From Balneolaceae bacterium (GTDB lineage: Bacteria; Bacteroidota; Rhodothermia; Balneolales; Balneolaceae), in NCBI GenBank assembly GCA_007134085.1, contig SLLL01000047.1:1-41176 (forward strand): DNA of 41,176 bases, read 5' to 3'. A program made the translations under genes and the position numbers. This document shows positions 17,563 to 27,710 of the stretch, in pieces. The number at the start of each line of letters is the position of its first letter. Position 1 is the first letter of the stretch. Below the pieces are notes generated by a model. That model was not told the DNA's origin. It saw nothing but the letters and a program-made list of their open reading frames with translations, and searched no databases.

Positions 17563-19113
17563 TTACTCCCATTCAATGGTTGCAGGTGGTTTTGAGCTTA
17601 CATCATAAACTACACGGTTTACACCACGCACTTCATTGATGATGCGGTTGCTAACCTCAGCAAGAAAATCGTACGGCAAGTGTGCCCAATCGGCTGTCAT
17701 TCCATCAACACTGGTTACTGCCCGCAACGCCACTGTATATTCGTATGTTCGTTCATCACCCATAACACCTACTGATTGAACAGGCAGCAGAACGGCAAGT
17801 GCCTGCCAAACTTTATCGTACAGCCCGTGATCCCTTAGTGATTGAATAAAGATTGCATCGGCTTCTCTCAACAGATCGAGTTTGGATCTGCTCAGCCCAC
17901 CCAAAACGCGGATACCCATACCTGGCCCGGGAAAAGGGTGCCTGCCGATAAAATTTTCTGGTATGCCAAGTTCCCTTCCAACCCTGCGCACTTCATCTTT
18001 GAAAAGTTCCCGAACCGGTTCAAGCAGTTTGAGGTTCATTTTTTCCGGAAGCCCGCCTACATTGTGATGCGATTTAATTGTTGCTGACGGCCCTTTGAAT
18101 GAAACACTTTCAATTACATCTGGGTATAGGGTTCCCTGAGCCAGGTATTTAAACCCTTTTTTGTTTGATACGGCCTCATCAAACACATCGATAAAGGTAT
18201 TGCCAATAATTTTCCGTTTCTCTTCGGGATCTGAAACCCCCTCAAGGTTATCTAGGAAAAGATCGGATGCATCAACACCTTCCACCGGTAGTTTAAGATG
18301 TTTTTTGTACGTATCGAGCACTTCGGTGTACTCATTTTTTCTGAGAAGGCCGTTATCCACAAAAATGCATAGAAGCTGATCTCCTATGGCTTTGTGAATA
18401 AGTGTTGCAACTACCGTGGAATCAACCCCGCCTGAGAGGCCGCAAATAACTTTGTCATCACCCACTTTTTGGCGGATTGCTTCAATTTCAGTTTCAACAA
18501 ATGAAGCTGGTGTCCATGTACCGGCACAACCGGAGATATTAATTACAAAGTTTTTGAGTATTTCGCCTCCCTCATCTGTGTGAACCACTTCCGGGTGGAA
18601 CTGGACACCAAAAATGGGTTTCTGCTCATGGCGTACAGCAGCTACCGGTGCGTTTGAAGTATGCGCAATTGTTTGATATGGTTGGGGCAACTGTTTGATA
18701 TGATCGCCGTGGCTCATCCATACCACTGTGTTATCAGAAATATTCTTAAACAGATCGGAATGGTCATCAATAATGAGTTTTGCCCTGCCAAACTCCCGCT
18801 TTTCAGCCTTTGCAACAGACCCTCTTGAAATGGTGTGAGCAAGTGATTGCAGGCCATAACAAATGCCCAAAACCGGCAAATCCAGATTCAGATAATCCAG
18901 ATTCAGTTCCGGTGCGTCATCATCATAAACGCTCTTCGGCCCACCCGAAAGAATAATCCCATTTGGTGGTGAATCTGAGAAAGTATCTACAGGGGTGTTG
19001 TATGGATGGATTTCGCAGTAAACGTTGAGCTCCCGAACCCGCCGGGCAATTAGCTGTGTATATTGAGACCCAAAATCAAGAATGAGAATCCACTCATCGT
19101 GATGAGTTTGCAT
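17563..19113 (-). CDS. guaA: GMP synthase (glutamine-hydrolysing)
   Basis: Converts XMP, ATP and glutamine to GMP in the cytoplasm, the last step of guanine nucleotide synthesis. The 516 residues match the full family length. The N-terminal class I glutamine amidotransferase has GICYGLQ with nucleophile Cys85, and His173/Glu175 in [10 protein letters not shown]. The ATP pyrophosphatase domain has the PP-loop [12 protein letters not shown] (Ser-Gly-Gly at 227-229) and the dimerisation domain ends with the usual [14 protein letters not shown]. The sequences [16 protein letters not shown] and [12 protein letters not shown] are also typical. It is separated from the upstream gcvH group by a terminator and precedes the TPR/PBP gene by 59 bp. 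I expect it to be active. Confidence 0.98.
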   Translation of the reverse strand: MQTHHDEWILILDFGSQYTQLIARRVRELNVYCEIHPYNTPVDTFSDSPPNGIILSGGPKSVYDDDAPELNLDYLNLDLPVLGICYGLQSLAHTISRGSVAKAEKREFGRAKLIIDDHSDLFKNISDNTVVWMSHGDHIKQLPQPYQTIAHTSNAPVAAVRHEQKPIFGVQFHPEVVHTDEGGEILKNFVINISGCAGTWTPASFVETEIEAIRQKVGDDKVICGLSGGVDSTVVATLIHKAIGDQLLCIFVDNGLLRKNEYTEVLDTYKKHLKLPVEGVDASDLFLDNLEGVSDPEEKRKIIGNTFIDVFDEAVSNKKGFKYLAQGTLYPDVIESVSFKGPSATIKSHHNVGGLPEKMNLKLLEPVRELFKDEVRRVGRELGIPENFIGRHPFPGPGMGIRVLGGLSRSKLDLLREADAIFIQSLRDHGLYDKVWQALAVLLPVQSVGVMGDERTYEYTVALRAVTSVDGMTADWAHLPYDFLAEVSNRIINEVRGVNRVVYDVSSKPPATIEWE

Positions 19114-19170
19114 AACGTGCGTTTATTTGATGTATGCCGATATGTTTAAAAACCGGCTGATTGATGAGAA

Positions 19171-19205
19171 TAAAAAAGAATCTCCCGATAATTATTCGGG
19201 AGATC
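19171..19205 (-). terminator. Rho-independent terminator of the efp-accBC-gcvH group
   Basis: Perfect arms ATCTCCCGA (19180-19188) and TCGGGAGAT (19196-19204) enclose a 7-base loop. Read on the minus strand, the hairpin is followed by TCTTTTTTA. It lies 39 bases after the gcvH stop and 57 bases before the guaA start, so it ends the gcvH transcript and isolates guaA. Confidence 0.9.
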
Positions 19206-19242
19206 AGAAAAAAAGTATAAACCTTGGTGCTAAAATCTAATC

Positions 19243-19623
19243 TCAGTTTACCAGTTCCTGATATGCATCAACTGAAAGCAGAGATTCCAGCTGAGCTGAA
19301 TCGCTACATTTAATTTTAACCATCCAGCCGTCTCCATACGGATCATTATTTACGAGCTCAGGATCGTCTTCCAGCAGCTCGTTTATTTCAACAATCTCTC
19401 CGCTAACAGGGCTAAAAAGTTCTGAAACTGTTTTTACAGCTTCAACAGTGCCGAAAACATCATCCTGTTCAAATTCTGAACCTTCTGGTTCAAGCTCAAC
19501 AAAAACAATATCACCAAGTTCGCCTTGAGCAAAATCAGTGATGCCCACGGTTACGGTACCGTCGCCATTATCACGAACCCATTCGTGCTCTTTGGTGTAT
19601 TTTAAATCGTCGGGTAAATTCAT
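19243..19623 (-). CDS. gcvH: Glycine cleavage system H protein
   Basis: The lipoylated carrier of the glycine cleavage complex, shuttling the aminomethyl group from GcvP to GcvT. In many bacteria it is also a source of lipoyl groups. The 126-residue sequence begins MNLPDDLKYTKEHEWVRDNG and carries the lipoyl site in VEAVKTVSELFSPVSGEI, where Lys64 is the modified residue. The C-terminus (NNDPYGDGWMVKIK) is canonical. No gcvT or gcvP is in the window. It is instead seven bases downstream of accC, so it is transcribed with the biotin carboxylase genes and ends at the terminator above. The length and motifs are normal. Confidence 0.97.
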   Translation of the reverse strand: MNLPDDLKYTKEHEWVRDNGDGTVTVGITDFAQGELGDIVFVELEPEGSEFEQDDVFGTVEAVKTVSELFSPVSGEIVEINELLEDDPELVNNDPYGDGWMVKIKCSDSAQLESLLSVDAYQELVN

Positions 19624-19630
19624 AAATAGG

Positions 19631-20986
19631 TTATTCGCTTAATTCTGGATTGTATTTAAATGATGTTTCAAGATACTGCGTGTTAAACTCGCCTTTTAGA
19701 AAGCCAGGATCGTTCATAAGCTGCTGATGGTAAGGAATGGACGTTTTTATTCCTTCAATCACAAACTCTTCAAGCGCACGCTTCATCCGTTGGATAGCCT
19801 CCTCACGGGTTGGTGCGCTGACAATTAGTTTGGCAATCATTGAGTCGTAATTTGGCGGAATGGTATAACCTGAATAGGCATGAGTATCAACGCGTACACT
19901 TCGCCCACCGGGAATATTAAATGTGGTAATTTTACCTGCTGAAGGGCGGAAATTTTTTGCCGGATCTTCTGCATTGATTCTGCACTCAATGGCATGTCCG
20001 CGCATTTTCAATGGTTTAGTACTGATTTTTCCACCAGATGCTGCAATAATCTGCTCTTTTACAAGATCGCTGAATGTAATCTCCTCAGTTACAGGATGTT
20101 CTACCTGAATACGGGTGTTCATCTCCATAAAATAGAAGTTGAGATCTTTATCAACGATGAACTCCACAGTTCCGGCACCTTCGTAATTGATTGCCTTACC
20201 TGCGTTTATTGCTGCAGTTCCCATCTTTTCCCGAACTTCGGGCGTCATTACCGGTGATGGAGCTTCTTCTAGAATTTTTTGATGGCGCCTTTGCAATGAG
20301 CATTCACGTTCGCCAAGGTGAACAATATTACCGTGTTGGTCACCCATAATCTGAATCTCGATATGGCGCGGGTTTACAATAAACTTCTCGATGTAAACAC
20401 CAGGATTACCAAAGGCAGCCTCGGCTTCGTTTTTACAAGTGTTGTAAGCATTTTTGAACTCTTCCTCCTTGTGCACAACACGCATGCCTCGGCCGCCACC
20501 TCCGGCGGTAGCCTTAATAATAACCGGGTAGCCTATACCGTCAGCTACTTTTTTTGCTTCTTCCATTGTGTCAATTATTCCGTCAGATCCCGGAACAACG
20601 GGCACATTATTCTTGATCATGGTGGCCTTTGCAGTAGCTTTATCGCCCATTGTGCTGATCATCTCAGGTGATGGCCCAATAAATTTCAGGTCGTGTTCGC
20701 CGCATATTCGGCTAAACTCAGCATTTTCGGCCAGAAAACCATAGCCGGGGTGGATAGCTTCAGCATTGGTTATTTCTGCAGCGGCAAGTATTGACGGAAT
20801 TTTCAAGTAACTGTCTTTACTTGCAGGCGGGCCAATACATACTGCTTCATCCGCAAACTTTACGTGAAGGCTATTTTCATCGGCTGTTGAATAAACAGCA
20901 ACCGTTTTTATACCCATCTCTTTGCAGGTTCGTATAACCCTCAAAGCGATTTCACCTCTGTTTGCAATCAATATTTTCTTAAACAT
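19631..20986 (-). CDS. accC: Acetyl-CoA carboxylase biotin carboxylase subunit
   Basis: Carboxylates the biotin of AccB using ATP and bicarbonate, the first half of the committed step of fatty-acid synthesis. The 451 residues equal the standard length. They start [20 protein letters not shown] and contain the ATP-grasp glycine loop ([13 protein letters not shown]), [20 protein letters not shown] and the metal and bicarbonate site in [14 protein letters not shown]. The gene is nine bases after accB and seven before gcvH, forming a tight operon. AccA and AccD, the transferase subunits, are not in this window. There is no sign of a fused BCCP domain, so this is the dissociated bacterial type. 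Confidence 0.97.
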   Translation of the reverse strand: MFKKILIANRGEIALRVIRTCKEMGIKTVAVYSTADENSLHVKFADEAVCIGPPASKDSYLKIPSILAAAEITNAEAIHPGYGFLAENAEFSRICGEHDLKFIGPSPEMISTMGDKATAKATMIKNNVPVVPGSDGIIDTMEEAKKVADGIGYPVIIKATAGGGGRGMRVVHKEEEFKNAYNTCKNEAEAAFGNPGVYIEKFIVNPRHIEIQIMGDQHGNIVHLGERECSLQRRHQKILEEAPSPVMTPEVREKMGTAAINAGKAINYEGAGTVEFIVDKDLNFYFMEMNTRIQVEHPVTEEITFSDLVKEQIIAASGGKISTKPLKMRGHAIECRINAEDPAKNFRPSAGKITTFNIPGGRSVRVDTHAYSGYTIPPNYDSMIAKLIVSAPTREEAIQRMKRALEEFVIEGIKTSIPYHQQLMNDPGFLKGEFNTQYLETSFKYNPELSE

Positions 20987-20995
20987 AAACGGATG

Positions 20996-21466
20996 TTAGT
21001 CTTTTTTGATGATAAAGAGAGGCTGGTCGAATTCTACGGGGGATGCATTACTAACAAGAATTTTTTCTACCGTACCTGAGAATTCAGCTTCAATTTCATT
21101 CATAATTTTCATCGCTTCGATGATGCAGAGAGTCTGTCCGCTTTCAACACGCTGGCCAACAGTAACAAATGGGTCAGAGTCGGGTGACGCTGCTTCATAG
21201 AACGTACCAACTATTGGAGATTTTACTACATCGCCGGCAGGCTTTGGTTCTGATTTAGCCGCCTCAGGTTTTACTTCAGATACTGCAGGCTGAGCAGGTG
21301 CAGGTGCAGCCGCAGCCTGAGGTACTGTTGCCTGATAATGTACGGGAGCAGAAGCGTCTGATTGCTTTTTCACTTTGATTTTGAAATCTCCCTCTTCGAT
21401 GGATACTTCATTTACATCGCTTTCAGAAATGAGGTCTAAAATATTTTTGATCAGTTTTAAGTCCAT
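20996..21466 (-). CDS. accB: Biotin carboxyl carrier protein of acetyl-CoA carboxylase
   Basis: The 156-residue carrier moves carboxybiotin between AccC and the carboxyltransferase. It has the usual N-terminal segment (MDLKLIKNILDLISESDVNE), an Ala/Pro-rich flexible linker (about 48-80) and a biotinyl domain with GTFYEAASPDSDPFVTVG and the thumb region. The biotin site is EAMKIMNE, with Lys120 as the biotinylated residue. It lies directly upstream of accC in the operon. Biotin attachment would need BirA, which is not seen here. No departures from the family. Confidence 0.96.
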   Translation of the reverse strand: MDLKLIKNILDLISESDVNEVSIEEGDFKIKVKKQSDASAPVHYQATVPQAAAAPAPAQPAVSEVKPEAAKSEPKPAGDVVKSPIVGTFYEAASPDSDPFVTVGQRVESGQTLCIIEAMKIMNEIEAEFSGTVEKILVSNASPVEFDQPLFIIKKD

Positions 21467-21528
21467 TGTAAAAAAGTTGGTTAATTAGTGTTTCTCATCA
21501 AATTGATGGCAGTAACTTGTTGGGCAAC

Positions 21529-22101
21529 TTATGATTTTACCCGTTCAAGGTAATTGCCGGTGCGGGTATCAACACGAATTTTTTCACCCTGATTAATAAA
21601 TAACGGCACTTGTACTACAGCACCACCCAAAATAGTAGCCGGCTTGCTGCCGCCCTGTGCAGTATCGCCCCGGACACCGGGATCTGTTTGGATAATTTCT
21701 GTTTCAATCTGATCAGGTGGTTCAGCGTACAAAATCTTCTCGTTTTCAACATCTACCACAAGTGTACAAACAAGCCCATCAGTAACATACTGCGCTTTTT
21801 CAACCCGTGAGCGTTCAAGTGGTATCTGTTCGTAGGTTTGCTGGTTCATAAAGAAGAACATATCTCCGTCAGAGTAGAGAAACTGGTAAGGCTGACGCTC
21901 AACGCGTACAGACTCCATGTTCTCACCGGAGCGGTAGGTTTTATCAATATTTTTTCCATTCTCAACACCGCGAAGTTTGGTGCGGACAAACGCCGGGCCC
22001 TTCCCCGGTTTTACATGCTGGAACTCAATGATAGTGTAGATTTCGCCATCAAGAATAATGTTGAGGCCATTACGAAAATCGGATGTGCTAATTTTTGCCA
22101 T
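21529..22101 (-). CDS. efp: Translation elongation factor P
   Basis: EF-P binds between the P and E sites and relieves ribosomes stalled at polyproline. The 190-residue sequence is full length with three OB-like domains. The modification loop reads HVKPGKGPAF, with Lys34 in the position that other bacteria beta-lysylate (EpmA/EpmB) or otherwise modify. The modifying enzyme is not in the window. DPGVRGDTAQGGSKPA in domain III and VDTRTGNYLERVKS at the end are typical. It is 62 bp upstream of accB on the same strand, so it could be the first gene of the efp-accB-accC-gcvH operon, an arrangement also seen in other bacteria. Confidence 0.97.
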   Translation of the reverse strand: MAKISTSDFRNGLNIILDGEIYTIIEFQHVKPGKGPAFVRTKLRGVENGKNIDKTYRSGENMESVRVERQPYQFLYSDGDMFFFMNQQTYEQIPLERSRVEKAQYVTDGLVCTLVVDVENEKILYAEPPDQIETEIIQTDPGVRGDTAQGGSKPATILGGAVVQVPLFINQGEKIRVDTRTGNYLERVKS

Positions 22102-22191
22102 ATTCTGTTTCGTTCAAATTATATCAAAATACTGCTGCTGTTACTGTTTAACAACCGCAGGCTAAAAGATACCGAATTTATAAATTTCTGT

Positions 22192-23544
22192 TTAACTGAA
22201 GATTGTTCGAATAAGTATGATGGCGATGATTATTGGGCAGATGTACTTTATGAAAATTGGCCATAAAGGTATAAGCCTTGAATTTTTTATATCCTTAAAG
22301 CCGTTTTTCATCTCATCAACGGCGCTCTGTGTTTTCCAGAAATATCCAATGAAGATGCAAATCAGCAAACCACCAAGTGGCAGGCCAATAACACTAAAGA
22401 TATAGTCAATATGCCCGATTAAATCCGTATTAAATGAAATAATCATCGAAAGAGCCAGTACAAAAAGCCCAACATAAAGGGCAGCTTTTTTTCTTTTTAC
22501 ACCATGCTCGTCAATCACATAGGCAGTGGGCACTTCAAGCAGTGAGATGGTAGATGTAAGTGCCGCAAGGCTCAAGAGGAAAAAGAATGAAACACCTACA
22601 ATCAACCCGAGTACACCGCCGATTTGAGCAAAAAGCTCCGGCAAAATTTGGAAGATTAGTGCAGGGCCGGCGAGGAAACTTCCGTCTGCATCATAAATTT
22701 GTACACCTTGTGCTTGCGCAAGGAAAATGGTAGGCATAATTAGTAAACCCGCAAGGAAGGCAATTCCAACATCCGCGAGAGTTACGTAACCAGCGGCTTC
22801 AACAATATTCTCTTTTTTACTTAGATAAGAACCATAAGTAATTAATGCCCCCATACCGAGCGATAAAGAAAAGAAAGCCTGGCCAAGTGCAGCGAGCACC
22901 AGATTGGGAGTTATCATGCTGAAATCGGGCATCAAGTAGACGCGAAGCCCCTCGCTTGCTCCTGGTTGAAATACTACAAACAGTGTCATTACTACCAGAA
23001 TGAGTATAAGCAGTGGCATCATCAGTTTGGTTGCTTTCTCAATTCCATCACTTACACCGCCTCGTATTATTCCGATGGTTAGCGCCATAAAGAGCAGGGC
23101 AAAAATGGCATTAACATATCCATTGTCAAAATCAGCCAGAGTCGATGCTGCACCATCCATACCGGCAAAAGTGAATATTTCTACAAATACATGGCTGAAT
23201 GTCCATCCGGCAATGATTGTGTAAAAACTGAGAATCATCACACCACAAAGAACCCCCCAAACACCTACTAAAGGGAAAAACTTATTGTTTGACAACGCCC
23301 TGAAGGCACCAACCGGATTTTTCTTGGAACTGCGCCCTATGGATAGTTCGGCTATCATTACCGGAAGCCCGATGAGAAGCACACAAATTAAATAGACGAT
23401 AAGAAAAGCAGCACCGCCGTTTGATGCGGTTTCTGTTGGGAACCGCCAAATATTGCCAAGGCCAACAGCGGAGCCGGCTGCTGCCAAAATAAATCCAAGT
23501 TTTGAGTTCCAGGTGCCCCGCGAGGTAGAAGGATTCGTTGCCAA
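22192..23544 (-). CDS. Sodium-dependent transporter, NSS/SNF family
   Basis: A secondary transporter of the neurotransmitter:sodium symporter family, moving an amino acid or related solute with Na+ across the inner membrane. Residues 8-50 carry the hallmark TM1: WNSKLGFILAAAGSAVGLGN then IWRFPTETASNGGAAF, where AVGLGNIWRFP is the unwound substrate and sodium site. About 11-12 hydrophobic helices follow, including FFSLSLGMGALITYGSYL in the TM6 region. The 450-residue length fits bacterial LeuT and MhsT relatives, many of which have 11 helices. The substrate is unknown. It lies 50 bp after the GH13 gene and 90 bp before efp on the same strand. Confidence 0.93.
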   Translation of the reverse strand: MATNPSTSRGTWNSKLGFILAAAGSAVGLGNIWRFPTETASNGGAAFLIVYLICVLLIGLPVMIAELSIGRSSKKNPVGAFRALSNNKFFPLVGVWGVLCGVMILSFYTIIAGWTFSHVFVEIFTFAGMDGAASTLADFDNGYVNAIFALLFMALTIGIIRGGVSDGIEKATKLMMPLLILILVVMTLFVVFQPGASEGLRVYLMPDFSMITPNLVLAALGQAFFSLSLGMGALITYGSYLSKKENIVEAAGYVTLADVGIAFLAGLLIMPTIFLAQAQGVQIYDADGSFLAGPALIFQILPELFAQIGGVLGLIVGVSFFFLLSLAALTSTISLLEVPTAYVIDEHGVKRKKAALYVGLFVLALSMIISFNTDLIGHIDYIFSVIGLPLGGLLICIFIGYFWKTQSAVDEMKNGFKDIKNSRLIPLWPIFIKYICPIIIAIILIRTIFS

Positions 23545-23594
23545 ATTGAACAGGATTTTGAGTTAAAAAATTACACTAAAATATTCTGTGAAAA

Positions 23595-25586
23595 CTAATG
23601 TCGCAACTTTCTTAGTAATATTCCGCCTTGTGATGGAATATTGATGGTGCCGCTTACTATCTCAATGGTTTGTGTTGTAGCAATTTTATTGTTTGCAATA
23701 ACCTCCCAGATACCTGCAGGCAGCTTTTGTTCATTGTGCTGAAATGCATTCCCGTTCAGGATAACAAAATAATCGTACATATCGCCGGTGGATTTTCCTG
23801 TGATGTAGAAACTTAGTAGTAATGGGTCGCCAAAATAGTCGAAGCAAATTTCTCCGGGTTCACATTTTCTGAGTGCAGGCGATGTTTTTCTGATGTTGAT
23901 GAGGCCTCGATAATATTCAAAAAGATCTCTGTTTGCTTTGAGATCGTCGAAATTTAGCCAATTGGTAGTGTTATTTTTTTGATAACTGTTATGATCCATT
24001 TTGCCTTCGTCGGGATCGCCATGCGGGGATTTGGCAATCACTTTTGTACGGGCAAATTCCTGTCCGGCATTGATCATAGTGATACCCTGAGCCGTGAAAA
24101 GACAGATTGCTGCAAACTTACAAAGCTTTAATTGGATATTGTTAAGCTTTACATGCTTATCCCTGTCGGCTACAGGCTGGTCGTGCTGTTCAGGGTTCAG
24201 CCCAATCCGGATAAAATCTGCCAGCGTATAGCCGTCATGGCTCTCAAGATAGTTTACACTGTGATCTGATGAATTATACAAACCACCTTCACCGTGATTG
24301 AGTGTGCCCTTATAAACATTTTCGAGCCGATGCCTGCGTGTTTCGTGCTGCCATTCCGAAAATATAAAGCCACGGTCGTGCAGCGGATCTGCCCCTTTTA
24401 TGCTATTTCTGATACGGTCGTTCCAGGAAGCCCAGCCATGATCAGAAAATGTATGTGGAGAGTAATAACCTCCCCACGGCTCAGCAATCAGCACGGCTTT
24501 CGGATATTTTTTGTGAATTGCTTTCTTTATTTCATTCCACGTTTTTTTGTCGAGCAGGGCTGCGAGGTCAAACCGGAAACCGTCAACTTTATACTCTTCC
24601 ATCCAGTAAAGAAGAGAGTCGATAATCATTTTTCTGGCAACAGGATTTTCAGATCGAAACTCATTCCCTGTACCGCTGCGGTTCATTAATCTCCCTTTTT
24701 CATCTTTGCGCAGATACACGTCTGGCATTAAATGGGTAAGGGGATTCATATCAAAAAGGGAGGTGTGATTGTACACTACATCCATCAAAACGGTTATTCC
24801 CTCTCTGTGTAGCTCTTTTACAACGTTTTTTAATTCGTTTACTACTGCTGTGGTTTTGCCGGAATGCCTGTTGCTGTAGTCTGAAGCATACCAACTTTCC
24901 GGTGCGAAGAAGAAGGAGGTCATGTAACCCCAGTAATTAGTAGCATACACATTCCATGTGTTGTGGAAGCCTTCCGGTGTAATCGCACCATAGGGAGGTT
25001 CTACCGGAGAAAATTTTTGCAGAGGAAGAAACTCAATACAATTAACCCCGAGCTTTTTAAGGTGGTTAAGCCCACCGGTTTGATTGCGGTCAATAAATTT
25101 TTGATAACACGCCTGCCCCGATGCGCCTGATGTTCTGTGCGCGCACATATCTTTCAGATGTGTTTCATAGACTACAAGATCGCGCGGATCATTGGGGAAT
25201 TGGTGGCCAATATCTTCCCAGTCGTAATCATGTTCAAAAATGTAACTGCGTGCTTCTTGCCTGTAGGTGTTTTTAACGGTTACATGCTTGCTGTATGGGT
25301 CAGCAAAAATTTCGTCGATATAGGGGGTGTCGGGCTTGTCTTTGTCATCAAAAGAGACCTTATAACCATACCACTTACCCTCAAGGTTTTCACTTATGGA
25401 AAGTTGCCAGTAGCCATTATCATCTTTATTCATCTCAACATGGCGCCCGGTTTCTATGTCGTAATCATCAAAAATTACACAATGCACAGCCCGTGCTTTT
25501 GGGCAATAGAATCGAAAATGTGTGGAGCTCTCCGTAAGGCTGCAACCCAATGGAATTTCTTTAACTGCTTGTTTCATTTTATACAT
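23595..25586 (-). CDS. GH13 glycogen/starch debranching enzyme (isoamylase/pullulanase type)
   Basis: A 663-residue alpha-glucan hydrolase of the GH13 debranching group, splitting alpha-1,6 branches in glycogen or starch-like glucans. An N-terminal CBM48-like domain (about 12-110, HFRFYCPKARAVHCVIF) precedes the barrel. Conserved regions are DVVYNHT (269-275), GFRFDLAALLD with nucleophile Asp340, LIAEPWG with acid/base Glu369, and YLESHDGYTL with His450-Asp451. NYWGYMTSFFFAPE (217-230) has the NYWGYMT form usual in isoamylases, where type I pullulanases have YNWGYDP. There is no signal peptide, so it is likely intracellular. The ATG overlaps the metG stop (TGATG), implying coupling. A second ATG nine bases on is possible. 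Confidence 0.9.
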   Translation of the reverse strand: MYKMKQAVKEIPLGCSLTESSTHFRFYCPKARAVHCVIFDDYDIETGRHVEMNKDDNGYWQLSISENLEGKWYGYKVSFDDKDKPDTPYIDEIFADPYSKHVTVKNTYRQEARSYIFEHDYDWEDIGHQFPNDPRDLVVYETHLKDMCAHRTSGASGQACYQKFIDRNQTGGLNHLKKLGVNCIEFLPLQKFSPVEPPYGAITPEGFHNTWNVYATNYWGYMTSFFFAPESWYASDYSNRHSGKTTAVVNELKNVVKELHREGITVLMDVVYNHTSLFDMNPLTHLMPDVYLRKDEKGRLMNRSGTGNEFRSENPVARKMIIDSLLYWMEEYKVDGFRFDLAALLDKKTWNEIKKAIHKKYPKAVLIAEPWGGYYSPHTFSDHGWASWNDRIRNSIKGADPLHDRGFIFSEWQHETRRHRLENVYKGTLNHGEGGLYNSSDHSVNYLESHDGYTLADFIRIGLNPEQHDQPVADRDKHVKLNNIQLKLCKFAAICLFTAQGITMINAGQEFARTKVIAKSPHGDPDEGKMDHNSYQKNNTTNWLNFDDLKANRDLFEYYRGLINIRKTSPALRKCEPGEICFDYFGDPLLLSFYITGKSTGDMYDYFVILNGNAFQHNEQKLPAGIWEVIANNKIATTQTIEIVSGTINIPSQGGILLRKLRH

Positions 25587-27613
25587 CAGGTTATTGGGCT
25601 GCCGGGTTCTGCAGATGTTTCCACAAATTTGAATACCCCGTCTTCATCTTCTGCCATCAGAATCATGCCGTTACTTTCAATGCCCATCATTTTCTTTGGA
25701 GCAAGATTTGCCACCACACAAACACGTTGCCCCGGTAAATCTTCGGGAGAAAACGATTCTGCAATACCGGAGAGTATGGTGCGCTTTTCAAAACCAAGGT
25801 CAACAACAATATTTAGCAGTTTTTTTGATTTTTTGATCTTTTCGGCTGATACAATTACCCCTGCTCTGAGATCCAAAGCTGCAAAATTTCCAAAATCGGA
25901 TACTTTCTTGAGCGGCTCGTAAACCTTGCCACCACTTTGAGAAGCCTCTTTCTGCTTAAGTTTTTCTACTTGTTCATCAACAACTGAATCTTCAATTTTT
26001 GCAAAGAGAATCTCACCTTCGCCAATTACCTGTCCGGCAGCAACAAGATGATCATTAACATTTTCCCAATCGGTTAAATCGGGTACGCCAAGCTGGTTTC
26101 GAAGGATACTCATTTTACCCGGAAGCACAGGCTGAAACATCACCGATAGTGCTGCAGAAATTTGAAGGCAAACATAAAGTGTGTTGCCACATGCCTCAGG
26201 ATTCTCTTTTCTGGTTTTCCACGGTTCAGTTTCGGTGAAGTAACGGTTGCCTATCCTTGCGAGATGCATAGTTTCACTGATCGCCTCACGGAACTTAAAC
26301 GTGTTGTACGCCTCTTCAATTTTTTTCTTCTGAACAGTGATCTCTTTCAGTGCTGCGAGGTCAGTTTCGGTAGGGTTACTAAGTGTGGGCACAACACCAT
26401 CAAAAAAGCGATGTGTAAAACTTGTAGTTCTGAATACAAAGTTTCCGAGAATGTCGGCCAGTTCGCTGTTTACACGGCTCTGGAAATCTTTCCAGGAGAA
26501 ATCAGAGTCTTTCGCTTCAGGCAGGGTAGTTCCAAGAACGTATCGCAAAAGATCGGGTTCAAAATCATCCAGATATTCATGCAGCCAAACGGCCCAGCCT
26601 TTAGAAGTAGAAAGTTTTCTGCTTTCAAGGTTTAAAAATTCATTTGCTGGCACATTTTCGGGCAGAATATAATCGCCGTGCTGTTTCAGTGTGGCAGGGA
26701 ACATGATGCAGTGAAACACGATGTTATCTTTCCCGATAAAGTGGATGAGGCTGGTATCTTCATCCTGCCACCAACGTTTCCATTCGTCGGCATTTCCCCG
26801 CAGTTCTGCCCACTCTTTTGTAGCAGAGATGTAGCCAATGGGTGCATCAAACCAGACATAAAGAACTTTTCCATCGTTATCGGGCAGGGGCACGGGTACG
26901 CCCCAGGTGAGGTCGCGTGTTACGGCACGATCACCAAGGCCGGCATCGAGCCAGCTTTTGCACTGCCCCAACACATTGGCTTTCCAATTTTGGCGGGAAT
27001 CGATCCACTCTTCAAGCCAGGGCTGGAAATCGCCAAGAGGTATGAACCAGTGTTCCGTCTCTTTTATGATGGGCTTATTGCCTGTAATGGCGCTTACGGG
27101 GTCAATCAAATCGGTTGGAGAGAGTGAGGTACCGCATTTTTCGCACTGATCACCGTATGCTTCGGTGTGGCTGCAACTCGGGCAGGCCCCCTTCACATAT
27201 CGGTCGGGCAGAAACATATTTGCTTCTTCATCATAAAGCTGTTCCTGCGTTCTCTTCGTGAAAACGCCCTGCTCATGCAGCTTCAGAAAAATTTCCTGAG
27301 ATGTTTTTTTGTGTGTTTCGGAACTGGTTCGTCCATAATAATCAAAAGCAATTCCAAAACGCCCGAACACCTCTTTGTTCGCAAAATGATAGCGGTCAAC
27401 AATTTCCTGCGGGGTTACACCCTCTTTTTCGGCAGCAATGGTAATGGGAACTCCGTGCTCATCAGATCCGCAAATATGAATGATATCTTTGCCGTTGAGT
27501 CTCTGAAATCTTGTGTAGAGATCGGCCGGTAGATAAGCACCTGCAAGATGGCCAAGATGAATTGGCCCGTTTGCGTAAGGAAGGGCAGAAGTAACTAAAA
27601 TACGTTTCGCCAT
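25586..27613 (-). CDS. metG: Methionyl-tRNA synthetase
   Basis: Charges tRNA-Met with methionine. The 675-residue protein has the HIGH motif variant PYANGPIHLGHLAG (12-25), a zinc knuckle with cysteines 144, 147, 157 and 160 (ACPSC ... CEKC), and the KMSKS loop as KLSTSKG (333-339). The anticodon-binding helical domain follows. The C-terminal ~105 residues (about 572 on, FGNFAALDLRAGVIVSAEKI, GQRVCVVANLAP) form the OB-fold tRNA-binding domain that dimerises the long form. Length and motifs are complete. Its stop overlaps the start of the GH13 gene on the same strand, an unusual partner. It is 97 bp downstream of the SpoU methyltransferase gene. Confidence 0.98.
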   Translation of the reverse strand: MAKRILVTSALPYANGPIHLGHLAGAYLPADLYTRFQRLNGKDIIHICGSDEHGVPITIAAEKEGVTPQEIVDRYHFANKEVFGRFGIAFDYYGRTSSETHKKTSQEIFLKLHEQGVFTKRTQEQLYDEEANMFLPDRYVKGACPSCSHTEAYGDQCEKCGTSLSPTDLIDPVSAITGNKPIIKETEHWFIPLGDFQPWLEEWIDSRQNWKANVLGQCKSWLDAGLGDRAVTRDLTWGVPVPLPDNDGKVLYVWFDAPIGYISATKEWAELRGNADEWKRWWQDEDTSLIHFIGKDNIVFHCIMFPATLKQHGDYILPENVPANEFLNLESRKLSTSKGWAVWLHEYLDDFEPDLLRYVLGTTLPEAKDSDFSWKDFQSRVNSELADILGNFVFRTTSFTHRFFDGVVPTLSNPTETDLAALKEITVQKKKIEEAYNTFKFREAISETMHLARIGNRYFTETEPWKTRKENPEACGNTLYVCLQISAALSVMFQPVLPGKMSILRNQLGVPDLTDWENVNDHLVAAGQVIGEGEILFAKIEDSVVDEQVEKLKQKEASQSGGKVYEPLKKVSDFGNFAALDLRAGVIVSAEKIKKSKKLLNIVVDLGFEKRTILSGIAESFSPEDLPGQRVCVVANLAPKKMMGIESNGMILMAEDEDGVFKFVETSAEPGSPIT

Positions 27614-27710
27614 AAGTAGCTGTGTAACTGCTTTAAAAATGCCTGCTGAGAATTTTCTTAAGCCCGAAAATTACCAATTAAGCAGACAACATGCAGAATG
27701 AGTTTCTTAA

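Noticed and set aside
25137-25922. Long plus-strand open frame of 261 codons
   Set aside because: It lies opposite the GH13 and metG genes, whose protein motifs are unmistakable. It has no recognisable domain and its codon pattern is the mirror of the real genes.
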